This document shows, piece after piece, positions 35,959-45,558 of a stretch of DNA of 64,000 bases; within the stretch, counting starts at the first letter, position 1; each line of letters starts with the position of its first letter. This DNA is from Lysobacter antibioticus HS124 (lineage in GTDB: Bacteria > Pseudomonadota > Gammaproteobacteria > Xanthomonadales > Xanthomonadaceae): the NCBI RefSeq assembly GCF_000336385.2, contig NZ_HG424509.1, forward strand, positions 1-64,000. The letters run 5' to 3'. The translations under genes were made by a program, and so were the position numbers. The notes beneath the pieces were generated by a model. That model worked only from the letters and a program-made list of their open reading frames with translations. It had not been told where the DNA came from and ran no database searches.

Positions 35959-37833
35959 TTACGCCGCTCCCGCAGAGGCGGTATTACGCCGGCCCAGACG
36001 CGAACGCTCGAACCACCACAACGCCGCAGCCGCCGCCAGCCAGGCCAGGAACCACGGCCAGGCCGGCATGCGCGCCGACGCCGCCGGCGCGAACCAACGC
36101 GGCGGCGCCGCGCCGGCGACGATCGTCGCCGGCGTCGACCGCACCAACGCCCAGGTCCCCTGGCGCAACTCGTTCGCGCGCAAGCCCGGCGCTTCGTCCT
36201 GCGCACGCACCACGAACGGCACGCGCCGTTCGTCGTCGATCAGCAGATGCCAGCCGGGATGCTGCGGCCAGAATCCGGCGCAACGCCGTGCGCCGGCTGC
36301 CGGATCGATCGGCAAGGCCGCGACGCGGCCGTCGGGCTGCATCACCCGGGCCGAATCGCCAAGCCCACACAGCGCGCTGCGCCGGTACTGGCGGAACGGA
36401 TCGAGCGGCGACGCCTCGTCGCGCACCGGCGCATCTTCGGCACCAGCCCGCGCCACCGTGGCCAGCGCCTCGCTCCACAGCTGCGCATGCAGTTCGTCGC
36501 GCCCCGCCAACACCAGCCGGAAGCTGTCGCTGAGCGTCCACACCGCGACCCGGCCGCGGCCGTAGGGGCGCCACGCCGCCAGCGCGGCGCCGTCGGCCGC
36601 GCGCAACCAGATCTGCGCATCCGCCGGCAAGGCCAAGGCACGCCGGCTCAGCAACGGCGCCTCGCCGGGCGCCTGGTCCGCTCGCCGTGGCGCATCGGCA
36701 CTGCCCGGCCCCAGCCGCGCCCGCACCGCAGCCTCGTCGCGCGGCTGCGCCGGCCAGCGCGCCGGCAGCGCATCCGCGCCGCCGCCGAGCGCGAACCCCA
36801 GTCCGCGCCACTGCGCCCGGGTGCGCGCCGACAAGGGCCCGGTCGCGCGCAACAGCACGCCGAGCCCGTCGCGCGCTGCGGCCGACACCGCAGCCCGCGA
36901 CGCATCGCTCAATCCATCCCAGGCGCGCTCGTCAATCAACAGCAGGTCGAAACCGGCCAGAGTCGCGGCATCGATCGGCAGCGGCGCGTCGCCGATCTGC
37001 AGGCCGGCACCGAGCGCGACTTGAGTGTGCAGGCGCACCCCGGCGTCTTCGGCCCAGCGCCGCAGATACTTCGACTCCGGGTTCGGCGCACCGGCCAACA
37101 GCCACACCCGTGGCGTCGGCGGCGCGACCACCGTCAGCGGCAACGACAGCGTTTCCACCGCCGTGCCGCGCGCATCGCGCAAGCGCAGCGCGAACTCCAC
37201 CGGTCCGGCCGCGCGCGCCAGGCCTTCGAGGCGGAAACCGCCGTCGCGTCCTAGCTCGACCCGGTCGATGCGTTGTCCGGCCGGATCGAGCAGTTCCGCG
37301 CTGCCGCCGGCGAGGTCGTGCGCGCGGCCATGCAGGACGAAGGCATTGCCCAGGCCGGCCCGCTGCGGCGGCCACCATTCGAGCAGGCCGCGCGGCTGCG
37401 ATGCGGGGACGAAGCTCAAGGCCAGTCCCTGCGCGGCCTCGCGGTCGCGCGCCTCCAGGCCGGCGCCGATCACGCGCAGGCGTCGTACCTGCGGGTGCCG
37501 GCGCAAGGCGGTGGCCAGATCCGGCGCGCGTTCGCCGCTCAAACCGGCGGGCGCTTCCGGCAAGGACACCCGGGCCGTATCGGCGGCGAACGCGCCCGGC
37601 GCCGCCGCCGCGGTCAACACCGTCAGCTCCGCCTGCGGCGTGCGCAGCGGCGGAGGGAACAGCGTCAAGTGCAACAAGGCCGCGCACAACGGCTGGGCGA
37701 GCAACAACAGCCCCAGGCGCCAGGCGCGCGCGCGGTGCGGGGGCTCGGCGCGGTACTGCCGCCACAGCAAGCGCAGCATGCCGGCGAACGACGCCAGGGC
37801 GAGGACCACGGCGGTCAGCAGGCCCGGAGTCAT
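35959..37833 (-). CDS. GATase-like membrane protein, last gene of the MoxR cluster
   Basis: A 624-residue protein with membrane segments at about 4-22, 42-60 and 597-613. Between them lie a beta-rich region and a class I glutamine-amidotransferase-like domain (about 250-470: VVAPPTPRVWLLAGAPNPESK, AGFDLLLIDERAWDGLS). No Cys-His-Glu triad is obvious, so it is probably non-catalytic. Proteins of this layout accompany MoxR, DUF58 and BatA genes. The start ATG at 37833 overlaps the DUF4175-type stop by 4 bp. The very long open frame upstream is fortuitous. Confidence 0.78.
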   Translation of the reverse strand: MTPGLLTAVVLALASFAGMLRLLWRQYRAEPPHRARAWRLGLLLLAQPLCAALLHLTLFPPPLRTPQAELTVLTAAAAPGAFAADTARVSLPEAPAGLSGERAPDLATALRRHPQVRRLRVIGAGLEARDREAAQGLALSFVPASQPRGLLEWWPPQRAGLGNAFVLHGRAHDLAGGSAELLDPAGQRIDRVELGRDGGFRLEGLARAAGPVEFALRLRDARGTAVETLSLPLTVVAPPTPRVWLLAGAPNPESKYLRRWAEDAGVRLHTQVALGAGLQIGDAPLPIDAATLAGFDLLLIDERAWDGLSDASRAAVSAAARDGLGVLLRATGPLSARTRAQWRGLGFALGGGADALPARWPAQPRDEAAVRARLGPGSADAPRRADQAPGEAPLLSRRALALPADAQIWLRAADGAALAAWRPYGRGRVAVWTLSDSFRLVLAGRDELHAQLWSEALATVARAGAEDAPVRDEASPLDPFRQYRRSALCGLGDSARVMQPDGRVAALPIDPAAGARRCAGFWPQHPGWHLLIDDERRVPFVVRAQDEAPGLRANELRQGTWALVRSTPATIVAGAAPPRWFAPAASARMPAWPWFLAWLAAAAALWWFERSRLGRRNTASAGAA

Positions 37834-40055
37834 CGCCCGGCCTCCGCCTGCAAGGCCTCGAAATAGCGCCGGTCGCCGGCATCGCCCGCGGCGCGGCGCG
37901 ATACCGCGGCCGGCGGTCGCGCCAGCACCGGCCACAGCAGGGCGCGCAAACGCGCCCGGCAGTCGGCGCAATCGCTGCGCTGGCGGACCGCATCGAGCGC
38001 GGCCGCGAAGGCGAGCGGGTCGCTCACGCGCTCGGGATGCGCGTCGAGCCAGCGTTCCAGCGCGGCGTAGTCCACCGGCGCCGCGGCGGCGCCCGGCACG
38101 GGCTGCAGCGCCTGCCACAATGCCGCCGGCAAGGGATCGGCCGCAGTCGCCGCCGCCAGCGGATCGTCGCGTCGCGCCAGGCCGGCGCGCTCGCCGCTCA
38201 GGCGACGGGTGAAATCGATCGGCGGCAGTTCCGGGCCGACACGCGCCAGGTAGATCCGGCTCGCCTGCTGCACCTGCTTGATGAAACGCAGGGCGCGGTA
38301 GGCATAAGGCAACGCCTGCTGCGGCCGGCCCTGGCGCAGGTGCAGCTCCGACTGCCACATCTCGTCCAGGGCCGACTTGAGCAAGGCCCGGGTCTTGGGA
38401 TCGAGCAAGGTCGCCGCCTCGGCGATGTCGTGGGTATGACCGAATTGCTCCAGCACCGAACCGGCCTCGCCGAAGCGCGCGGGCACGGGCGGCCGGGCGT
38501 GGTCGTGTCCGTCTTCGTCCGGCGGCGCCGGCTTGTCCGCCACGCCGCCCTCGCCCCCCTCCTGCGCGTGCCCGTCGCGGCCTTGGCCATCGCGCTCGGC
38601 GTCGCCGTCGTCGTGCGCATCGCTGGTCGGCAGGGGCGGCACGCCCTCGGACTCTTCGCCGAGGAACTGGCCGTAGCGCAGCCGCAGCAGGCGCTGATCC
38701 ACGCCGATCGCGTCGGAGCGCTGGACGAAGCGTTCGCCCTCGAGCTTGCGCCGTTGCGCGATCAGCGCCTCGGCATCGATGATGATCTGGCGCTGGCTGC
38801 GGAAATAAGCCGGCATCACCGTCTTGACCAGCCCCTCCACGCCGGTCGCTTCGCTGCCCTGGTCGGCCGGCCAGCGCAGGATCAGGCTGGCGCTGCGCAC
38901 GTTTTGCGCCTGCGGGCGACGGTTGTCGTCGACGCTCAACTGCACGATCAGATCGTCGCCGCGGGCGAAGCCCAGCGCGGCCAGGTCCAGCCGGTGCGCA
39001 TAGCGCTTGGCGGCGGCGCCGCCGCGGCCGGGCACGCGCAGGGTCCGCTCGCGGAAAACGATGTTCTCGCCGCTGCCTTGGGCCAGGGTGACGCGCAGGC
39101 TGGCATCGGCGGCGAGACCATAGTCGTCGTTGGCATCGAAGATCAAGGACCAGGAACGCTGATCGGGTCCGACCAGACTCAGGCTGCGATCCGGCGCGAT
39201 CGCCCGCAGTTGTGGCGGCCGGTCGGGGATCGCGTCGAGCCGATGCAGGCGCTGCGACTGCGCGGCCGGCGCGCCGTGGGCGACGATCCGGTACAGCGCG
39301 GAGCGGATCAGCGGGCGTTGCGCGCGCCAGTCGCCGTCCTCGCCGCGCTGCAGCGGCAGGCGCTGGCCGTCGAGGAACACCAGTTCGGCGCCCGTCGGCT
39401 GCGGTGCGAACCGCAAGGTCCAATCCAGCCTGGAGCCTTCGGCCACGCGCCCTTGCAAGCTGGGTTCGTCGCGCGCCGGCAGCCCGGTATAAGCCGGCGC
39501 GCGCACATGCAGGTTCTGCGCCAGCAGGCGCGGCTGTCCCGGCGCCGCTGCCACCTCGGGAGCCGGCGCCAGTGCGGTTTCGCGCCGCGCCGACGGCGAG
39601 GTCGGCCACAGCAGGACGGCCGAGATCGCAACGCTCGCGGCGACGCCGGACAGGGCGATACCTCGCCCCGACCACGCCGGTCGCAGGTCGGGCGGCGCGC
39701 CGGCGGCCAGGCGCGCTTGCAACCGGGCCCGCTGCAGGCGCTGCAGTTCGTTGAGCGTTTCGCTGCGCGCGAACAACAGTTCGGCGCTGTCGTCCATGTC
39801 GCGGCGCAGACCGTCGAGCCGGCGGATCAGCCAGCGCCGGTCGAACGCGGCCGCCGCGCGCCACGCCCAGGCCGCCACCACGACCGCGGCGAACGCGAAA
39901 CCGGCCGCAGCCAGGCTGGCGCCGGACGCGCGCCACAGCACTGCGGCGGCCGCAGCCGCCCAAGGCAACGCCAAGGCGGCGCGATCCAGGCCGCGGCGCC
40001 AGCGCGCCGCGCGCCACGCTTGTTGCAGTCGTTGCGCGGCCGCCGCTGCGTTCAC
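37830..40055 (-). CDS. DUF4175-type large membrane protein
   Basis: A 741-residue protein starting at GTG 40055 in a GTGA overlap with the gene before it. Three membrane segments lie near the N-terminus (about 27-45, 49-67 and 147-163). A long periplasmic-looking part has Ig-like beta stretches (about 180-420), then a helical region with an acidic, His-rich low-complexity stretch (about 475-525, DAHDDGDAERDGQ and DEDGHDHARPP). It resembles DUF4175 proteins of MoxR operons. The function is unknown. Confidence 0.75.
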   Translation of the reverse strand: MNAAAAAQRLQQAWRAARWRRGLDRAALALPWAAAAAAVLWRASGASLAAAGFAFAAVVVAAWAWRAAAAFDRRWLIRRLDGLRRDMDDSAELLFARSETLNELQRLQRARLQARLAAGAPPDLRPAWSGRGIALSGVAASVAISAVLLWPTSPSARRETALAPAPEVAAAPGQPRLLAQNLHVRAPAYTGLPARDEPSLQGRVAEGSRLDWTLRFAPQPTGAELVFLDGQRLPLQRGEDGDWRAQRPLIRSALYRIVAHGAPAAQSQRLHRLDAIPDRPPQLRAIAPDRSLSLVGPDQRSWSLIFDANDDYGLAADASLRVTLAQGSGENIVFRERTLRVPGRGGAAAKRYAHRLDLAALGFARGDDLIVQLSVDDNRRPQAQNVRSASLILRWPADQGSEATGVEGLVKTVMPAYFRSQRQIIIDAEALIAQRRKLEGERFVQRSDAIGVDQRLLRLRYGQFLGEESEGVPPLPTSDAHDDGDAERDGQGRDGHAQEGGEGGVADKPAPPDEDGHDHARPPVPARFGEAGSVLEQFGHTHDIAEAATLLDPKTRALLKSALDEMWQSELHLRQGRPQQALPYAYRALRFIKQVQQASRIYLARVGPELPPIDFTRRLSGERAGLARRDDPLAAATAADPLPAALWQALQPVPGAAAAPVDYAALERWLDAHPERVSDPLAFAAALDAVRQRSDCADCRARLRALLWPVLARPPAAVSRRAAGDAGDRRYFEALQAEAGR

Positions 40056-41242
40056 GGCCCACTCCCGCCGCGCGCTCGCGTCGCCAGCCAACGTTCCAAC
40101 AGCGCCGCCAGCGCGATCGCCACGGCCAGCCAAGGACGCAGATCCTGCGGCGGGAGGGCCGCGGCGACCGCGCCGGTGCGCGGCGCGATGTCGCGCGCCA
40201 GCGCCAGGGCGGGCGCCGGCGGGAGCGGCTGAAACATCGCACGCAAGGCGGCGACGAAACCGGGTTCGAGCAGTTCCGGCAGTTGCGCCGGCGCCAACGG
40301 GCGGGTCAATCGCAGCAGACGGCCGCGGCCGTAGTGCACGCCCTCCGCCAACACGGCGCCGCTGCGATCGCGCCACGCCGCCGTGCGCCGTGTGCCGACG
40401 CCGCGCGGCCATTGCGCCTGCGCATCGAGCAGTACGATGGCGCCGTTGCGCGCTTTGTCCAGCACCGCTGCCGGCACCGCGCCGGGCGCGAGCCAGATCA
40501 AGCCGTTCGCGTCCGACCGCGGCGGCGTCGACGCGGTTGCGATGTCGGCAGGCCGGTGGGGCCCGGCGCTGCCTGTCTCCCAGGCCGACAGCGCGGCGCG
40601 GATGTAGCGCGCGTCCGGCGTGCGCTCGGCGACGTACCGTAACGCCGGCGGCGGCACCGTCGCGTCCGGCGTTGCCGGCGGCTGCGATGCGCCGCCGGCA
40701 ACGATCTCCCACTCCACCCGCCGCGACAGCTGCAACCGTTGCGCGTCCAGGCCATGCAGACGTTCCGGCACGAACACGGTCAGCCGGGTCTGCGCCGGCA
40801 GCAGCGCGTCGAGTTCGCGCAGCAAGCTGCCGGCCGGCACAGCGCGGGCCTCGGCGGGCGGCGCGGAAGCGCCGTCGGCGACGGCCGGAAAGCCCGGCGC
40901 CAACCAACGCAGTTCCGCGTCGTGCGCGGCGGCCGCGGCACGCGCCGCGCTCGGGTCCGCACCCGCCGCCAGTGCGATCCAGGGCCGGTCGCCCTCGGCG
41001 CCGGACAGCACCGGCCGCGCCAGCCACAGCGCCAGCAAGGCCAGCAACAACAGGCGCAGCAGCAACAGCGGCCAATCCTCGAAGCGCAGCCGGTGGCGCG
41101 GCTTCGGCCTGTGCCGCAGCCAACGCAGCGCGGCGAAGTCGGTCGGCCGCTGTTCGCTGCGCCGCGCCAGGTGGATCAACATGGGCAACAGCCACGCCGC
41201 CAGCGCGGCCAAGCCCAGCGGCAGCAACAGCGCCAGACTCAC
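40052..41242 (-). CDS. BatA-domain membrane protein
   Basis: A 396-residue protein starting at GTG 41242 (GTGA overlap with the DUF58 gene). It has the BatA N-terminal pattern of two membrane helices (about 2-22 and 59-79) around LIHLARRSEQRPTDFAALRWL. A large periplasmic region (about 85-360) follows and a final helix lies near 376-388. No von Willebrand A MIDAS motif is obvious after the BatA region. Family members occur with MoxR ATPases and DUF58 proteins in aerotolerance (bat) type operons. Confidence 0.8.
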   Translation of the reverse strand: MSLALLLPLGLAALAAWLLPMLIHLARRSEQRPTDFAALRWLRHRPKPRHRLRFEDWPLLLLRLLLLALLALWLARPVLSGAEGDRPWIALAAGADPSAARAAAAAHDAELRWLAPGFPAVADGASAPPAEARAVPAGSLLRELDALLPAQTRLTVFVPERLHGLDAQRLQLSRRVEWEIVAGGASQPPATPDATVPPPALRYVAERTPDARYIRAALSAWETGSAGPHRPADIATASTPPRSDANGLIWLAPGAVPAAVLDKARNGAIVLLDAQAQWPRGVGTRRTAAWRDRSGAVLAEGVHYGRGRLLRLTRPLAPAQLPELLEPGFVAALRAMFQPLPPAPALALARDIAPRTGAVAAALPPQDLRPWLAVAIALAALLERWLATRARGGSGP

Positions 41243-42132
41243 GCGCCCTCCGCCGCGTCGCGGCCGCCGAACAGCCGGCGCAACGGCAGATCCAGTGCTT
41301 CGTCGAGCACGAACTCGGCATGGCGGATGCCGCAGGCCTGCAGGCGCGCATCGACCGCGCGACGCGCGGCGGCGAAGCGGCGCAGGAAGTCCTCGCGCAA
41401 GTCGGCGCCGTCGCCGAGCAACTCCTCTCCGGTTTCCGGATCGCGGAAGCGATGGCCGCCGCGATACGGAAAGTCGCGCTCTTCCACAGTCAAAATACGG
41501 ATGCTCAACACTTCGCGCCGCGCCGCGGCAAGCCGTTCGGCCACGTCGAGCGCGGCTTCGTCGAAGCCGTCGCCGAGCATCAGCACCAAATCGCCGGCGC
41601 CGATGCGCTCCCATAGCGGCCGCAGCCGCTCCGGCGCCGGCCAGCGGCCGCGTGCGCGCAGCGCGTGCAGCTCCCGCCACAGCCGGTCGCGCTGACGGGT
41701 ACCGGTCGCCGGTGCGATCAGGCGCAAACCGTCTTCCTGCAATGCGATCAGGCCGAAACGATCGCCCTGGCGCAGCGCCAGCTCCGCCGCGCACGCGGCC
41801 AGAGCCTTGGCCGCGTCGAGCCGGCTCCAGCCCGGACGCGCCGCGTCGCCCTGCCCCATCGACGCGCTCGCGTCGATCAGCAGCCACAGCGCCAGCGGGC
41901 TTTCGCGCTCGGCCTCGCGGACGAAGAAACGATCCGAACGCGCGTACAGCTTCCAGTCGATCTGGCGCGGCTCGTCGCCGGGCTCGTAAGCGCGGTACTG
42001 GGCGAATTCCAGGCCGGCGCCGCGGCTGCGGCTGCGGTGCTGGCCCAGGCCGTGCGCGCCGACCGCGCGCCGAGACACCAGGCTCAGGCTGCGCAGGCGG
42101 GCCCGCACCGACGGCGGAATCAGCTCGTGCAT
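41239..42132 (-). CDS. DUF58-domain protein with vWA-like fold
   Basis: A 297-residue cytoplasmic protein of the DUF58 family. EYRAYEPGDEPRQIDW-like sequence (QYRAYEPGDEPRQIDWKLYAR) marks DUF58. The segment LLIDASASMGQGD carries the DxSxS start of a metal-ion-dependent adhesion site, so it is a von Willebrand A-like domain. In other bacteria such proteins work with MoxR ATPases in assembling or activating complexes. It ends in a GTGA overlap with the BatA-type gene. Confidence 0.9.
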   Translation of the reverse strand: MHELIPPSVRARLRSLSLVSRRAVGAHGLGQHRSRSRGAGLEFAQYRAYEPGDEPRQIDWKLYARSDRFFVREAERESPLALWLLIDASASMGQGDAARPGWSRLDAAKALAACAAELALRQGDRFGLIALQEDGLRLIAPATGTRQRDRLWRELHALRARGRWPAPERLRPLWERIGAGDLVLMLGDGFDEAALDVAERLAAARREVLSIRILTVEERDFPYRGGHRFRDPETGEELLGDGADLREDFLRRFAAARRAVDARLQACGIRHAEFVLDEALDLPLRRLFGGRDAAEGA

Positions 42133-42142
42133 CCGCGCCGGC

Positions 42143-43159
42143 TCAGGCGTCCGGCGCGGGCAAGGCGCGCAGCAACGCGGCGACCACGTCGTCGGCGCTG
42201 CGCGATTCGGCCTCGGCCGCGAACGACAGCAACAGGCGGTGGCGCATCACCGGCGCGGCCAGGGCGATCACGTCCTCGCGGGTCGCGGCCAGGCGCCCGT
42301 GCAGCAGGGCGCGCGCCTTGGAGGCCAAAGCCAGCGATTGGCCGGCACGCGGGCCGGCACCCCACTTCACCCACTGCCGGACCTCGGCCGGCGCGCCGTC
42401 GCCGGGCCGGCTGGTGCGCACCAGGCGGGTGATCCAGCGCAGCAGGTCTTCGCTCAGATGCACCTCGCGCACCCGCGCCTGCAGCGCCAGCAGGTCCGCG
42501 CCGTGCATCACCCGCGGCACCTGTGCGCCGCGGCTGCCGGTGGTCTGGCGCAGGATGTCGTGTTCTTCGTTCTCGCTCGGATAACCGACCCGGATATGCA
42601 GCAGGAACCGATCGAGCTGCGCCTCAGGCAAGGGATAGGTGCCGGCCTGTTCGAGCGGGTTCTGGGTCGCCAGCACGAAGAACGGCGCCGGCAGCGCATG
42701 GGTGACGCCGGCATAGCTGACGGTGCGCTCCTGCATCGCCTCCAGCAGCGCGGCCTGGGTCTTGGGCGGGGTGCGGTTGAGCTCGTCGGCCAGCAGCAGG
42801 TGGGTGAAAATGGGGCCGGGCTGGAAACGGAAGTGGCGGTGGCCGGTGCCGTGGTCCTCTTCCAGCAGCTCGGTGCCGAGCAGGTCGCTGGGCATCAGGT
42901 CGGGAGTGAACTGCACGCGCCGGAACTGCAATTCCAGCGCCTGCCCCAGCGAGCGCACCAGCAAGGTCTTGCCGAGCCCCGGCACGCCTTCGAGCAGGCA
43001 GTGGCCGCCGGCGAGCAGTCCGATCAGCAGTTGTTCGACCACTTCGTCCTGGCCGACGATCGCCTGCGCGATCGCCCCGCGCAACTCGCCCAATCGCGCC
43101 AGCAACGCCTGCAATCCGGCTTCGCCGCCCACTTCGTCCGCTACCGCCTTGGTGTTCAT
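42143..43159 (-). CDS. MoxR-family AAA+ ATPase
   Basis: A 338-residue AAA+ ATPase. Walker A GVPGLGKT is at residues 58-65, Walker B LLLADELNR near 130, and the sensor 1 segment FFVLATQNPLEQAGTYPLPEAQLDRF is typical of MoxR. MoxR ATPases act as chaperones that insert cofactors or metals or activate partner vWA proteins. It lies 10 nt before the DUF58 gene, so these two probably form the working pair of the cluster. Confidence 0.93.
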   Translation of the reverse strand: MNTKAVADEVGGEAGLQALLARLGELRGAIAQAIVGQDEVVEQLLIGLLAGGHCLLEGVPGLGKTLLVRSLGQALELQFRRVQFTPDLMPSDLLGTELLEEDHGTGHRHFRFQPGPIFTHLLLADELNRTPPKTQAALLEAMQERTVSYAGVTHALPAPFFVLATQNPLEQAGTYPLPEAQLDRFLLHIRVGYPSENEEHDILRQTTGSRGAQVPRVMHGADLLALQARVREVHLSEDLLRWITRLVRTSRPGDGAPAEVRQWVKWGAGPRAGQSLALASKARALLHGRLAATREDVIALAAPVMRHRLLLSFAAEAESRSADDVVAALLRALPAPDA

Positions 43160-43308
43160 GTCTGGTCCCGATTCCTACTGCGTCGAATGCAACGGCAAGA
43201 GCGAAAGCAACAGCAACAGCAAATCCCCCGCGTTCGCTGCGCGGACGCCACCCCCTTTGTCGAAGGGGGCAAAGGCGCGAGCGCTGGTCGCAAGCGCCCG
43301 GCCCTTAG

Positions 43309-43330
43309 CCTTTCCCGCGCCTTTCCCGCG
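43309..43330. repeat. 11-bp tandem repeat CCTTTCCCGCG
   Basis: Two perfect copies of CCTTTCCCGCG in tandem, with a partial third (CCTTTCCGA). It lies in the gap between the DUF4159 and moxR genes. A CCCCCTTTGTCGAAGGGGG stem also occurs nearby (43252-43270). Confidence 0.7.
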
Positions 43331-43383
43331 CCTTTCCGAATCTCTGCCCTGCCTTTGCCTGCGCCTTCGCCCGTGCCCCTACG

Positions 43384-43417
43384 ATTCCCTATTCCCTATT
43401 CCCTATTCCCTATTCCC
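43384..43417. repeat. 7-bp tandem repeat ATTCCCT
   Basis: Four perfect copies of ATTCCCT plus a partial fifth, just after the DUF4159 gene stop. Related GGGATT-type units occur at 19469-19554. The repeat could expand or contract by slippage; it is intergenic. Confidence 0.85.
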
Positions 43418-43422
43418 GCCCC

Positions 43423-44124
43423 TCACCCCATCAACGCATACATCGCGATATTGACCGCGAACTTGGTGTTGTCCTCGGCCAGGAAACGCTTGTTGCGCCA
43501 GTCGTAGTCCCATTCGCAACCGTAATCCTTGTTGCTGTAGAGCACGCCGAGGCGGCCGTCGATCTCGATGCCCTGCAGGTAATCGTGAACCAGGTCGTCG
43601 CCCCAACCGTTGAGTTCGAAACCGGTCGCGGGCGGGCCGTCGAAAACGAAGAAGCTGCGGTAGATGGGGTGGTTCCGGGGCAGGCGCTTGAGCGCCTTGC
43701 GGCCGAAGATCGCGGCCATCTGGCTTTCGAACGAACGCGCGAACAGGCCGTCGATGTCGTGGTTGCAATCGTCGACGAACACGAAGCCGCCGTTGCGCAC
43801 GTAGCGCTCGAAGTTGCGCCGCTCCTCGGGGTTGAACTCGACCAGTTTGTGCCCGGCCAGGTAGCAGAACGGCGCGCCGAGCATCTTCGGGTCGGACAAG
43901 GCCAGCACGTGTTCCTTGGGGTCCACGCGCAGGTCGGTGTAGTCGATCAGCGCGGTGAGCAGATTGGCCGGCATGCGCTGGTCCACGTCCCAGTCGCCGG
44001 AGTCGTACTTGAGCCGGGTGAACCAGAAGTCGTAATCGGCCGCAGCCCGCGCCAGCGGCGAGCGCGCCAGCCAGGCACCGGCCAGGCCGCCGGCGAGCAG
44101 GCGCAGGAAGGCGGCGCGGTTCAC
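43423..44124 (-). CDS. exported DUF4159-family protein
   Basis: A 233-residue protein with an N-terminal export signal (1-27, NRAAFLRLLAGGLAGAWLARS then LARAAA; a single Arg pair is absent so Sec export is likely). The DUF4159 core follows: FTRLKYDSGDWDVDQRMPAN, LLTALIDYTD and NGGFVFVDDCNHD. DUF4159 has a GATase/flavodoxin-like fold of unknown role and is often next to MoxR and TldD/TldE genes. Here it sits between them, 80 bp after tldE and about 260 bp before moxR. Confidence 0.87.
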   Translation of the reverse strand: MNRAAFLRLLAGGLAGAWLARSPLARAAADYDFWFTRLKYDSGDWDVDQRMPANLLTALIDYTDLRVDPKEHVLALSDPKMLGAPFCYLAGHKLVEFNPEERRNFERYVRNGGFVFVDDCNHDIDGLFARSFESQMAAIFGRKALKRLPRNHPIYRSFFVFDGPPATGFELNGWGDDLVHDYLQGIEIDGRLGVLYSNKDYGCEWDYDWRNKRFLAEDNTKFAVNIAMYALMG

Positions 44125-44203
44125 CGCCGCCCTGGCCTGCCGGCGTGCGCCGACCGGGGCGGTCCGCGATGCCGCAGCGGCGAACCGTCCCGCACCGCCA
44201 TGC

Positions 44204-45538
44204 TCAGACCGCGTCCGAAAGCGAGGTGAACGTGAAATCGCGCAGCTTCATCGGCGGGATCATCATCACGAAGCTGGACTCGTCGCCCGCCACCCGCACC
44301 GGGCGGCCGAGTTCTTCGATGTTGTTGAGCATGATCACCGGCGATTCGTTGAAGCGGAAATTCTTCACCGGGTGCTTGATGACGCCGTTTTCGATGTAGA
44401 AGGTTCCGTCGCGGGTCAGCCCGGTCAGCAGCACCGTCTGCGGGTCGACCAGTCGGATGTACCAGGTGCGGGTGACCAGGATGCCCTTCTGGGTGCCTTT
44501 GATCAGCTCGGCGGTGGACTTGTCGCCGCCAGCCATCAGCAGATTGCCCGGCCGGCCGACCGCCTTCTTGCCCTGCTTCTGGGCCCAGTAGCGCGAATAG
44601 CCCAGCGCCGCGATCTTGCCGTTCTCGACCACGGCCATCTTCTCGCGCGGCAGACCTTCGTTGTCCCAGGGCAGCACCGCGGCGCGGGCGTCCCAGGGAT
44701 CGGCGGTGATGTTGACCCGGCTGTCGTAGACCTGTTCGCCGAGCTTGTTGCCGCCGCCCTTCTTGGACAGGAAGCTGCGGCCTTCGTCGGCCTGGCGGGC
44801 GTCGAAGAACCCCATCATGAACGAGATCAGCCCGGCGGCCGCGGCCGGTTCCAGGATCACCGTGTACTTGCCCGGCTCCAAGGCCTTGGCCTCGGCCGAC
44901 TCGGTCGCCTTGCGCATGGCGATGCGCACTTCGTTGTCGGCCTTGAAGTCGGCGGCGTCCTTGAGGTTGCGGCCGACCCAGCCCGAACCGCGGCCGTCGT
45001 CGGTGCGCACGGTGCAGGTGTAGTTGAAATTGGTCGCCTTCTGATAGCCGAAGTTGCCGTTGCTGTTGGCGATGGCGACGAAACTCTGGCCGTCCTCGAG
45101 GAAACCGGCGGCGGTCAGCTTGCCGGCGCGGCACGGCGCGATCGAATCGGAGGCGGCCTTGGCGCGGAATTCGGGATCGATCGCCGCGGTGGATTCGCTG
45201 AAGGTCGGGCTGGGCTTGTAGTCCTGCTTGCCGATCGCCGGCACGAACTCGGGATTCTCCGGCGCCAAGCGGGCCAGGTCCTCGGCGCGGCGCACCACGC
45301 GCTCCAGCGCGGCATCGTCGAACTCATTGATGGTGGCCACGCCGACGCGCTTGCCGAAGGCCACCTGCACGGCCAGGTCGACGTTGCTGACGATGCCGCT
45401 GGTCGAAACGTCGTTGAGGGCGAAGCGGATGTTGCCGTCGATCGAGCCGGTCAGGGTCGCGGTGCATTCGTCGGCCTTGGACAGCGCGATGACCTTGTCC
45501 AGGATGGCCTTGGCTTCGGCTTCGGTGAAGATGCTCAT
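44204..45538 (-). CDS. tldE: TldE/PmbA-family protein
   Basis: A 444-residue protein of the TldD/PmbA superfamily lacking the zinc HExxxH motif, as expected for the TldE partner of a TldD/TldE heterodimer. Family segments include AIANSNGNFGYQKATNFNYTC, VYDSRVNITADPWDARAAVLPWDNEG and RTWYIRLVDPQTVLLTGLTRDG. No signal peptide is seen although its partner has one. It follows tldD by 20 nt. TldD/E process peptides in other bacteria, for example microcin B17 and antitoxin CcdA. Confidence 0.9.
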   Translation of the reverse strand: MSIFTEAEAKAILDKVIALSKADECTATLTGSIDGNIRFALNDVSTSGIVSNVDLAVQVAFGKRVGVATINEFDDAALERVVRRAEDLARLAPENPEFVPAIGKQDYKPSPTFSESTAAIDPEFRAKAASDSIAPCRAGKLTAAGFLEDGQSFVAIANSNGNFGYQKATNFNYTCTVRTDDGRGSGWVGRNLKDAADFKADNEVRIAMRKATESAEAKALEPGKYTVILEPAAAAGLISFMMGFFDARQADEGRSFLSKKGGGNKLGEQVYDSRVNITADPWDARAAVLPWDNEGLPREKMAVVENGKIAALGYSRYWAQKQGKKAVGRPGNLLMAGGDKSTAELIKGTQKGILVTRTWYIRLVDPQTVLLTGLTRDGTFYIENGVIKHPVKNFRFNESPVIMLNNIEELGRPVRVAGDESSFVMMIPPMKLRDFTFTSLSDAV

Positions 45539-45558
45539 GGTCGTTTCTCCTGCGCCGG

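Noticed and set aside
35959-40242. A 1427-codon open frame on the minus strand
   Set aside because: The real gene starts at 37833 with a membrane segment; the rest is a shadow of the DUF4175-type gene.
37830-41351. A 1173-codon open frame on the minus strand
   Set aside because: The real start is GTG 40055 in a GTGA overlap; upstream sequence is a shadow of the BatA-type gene.
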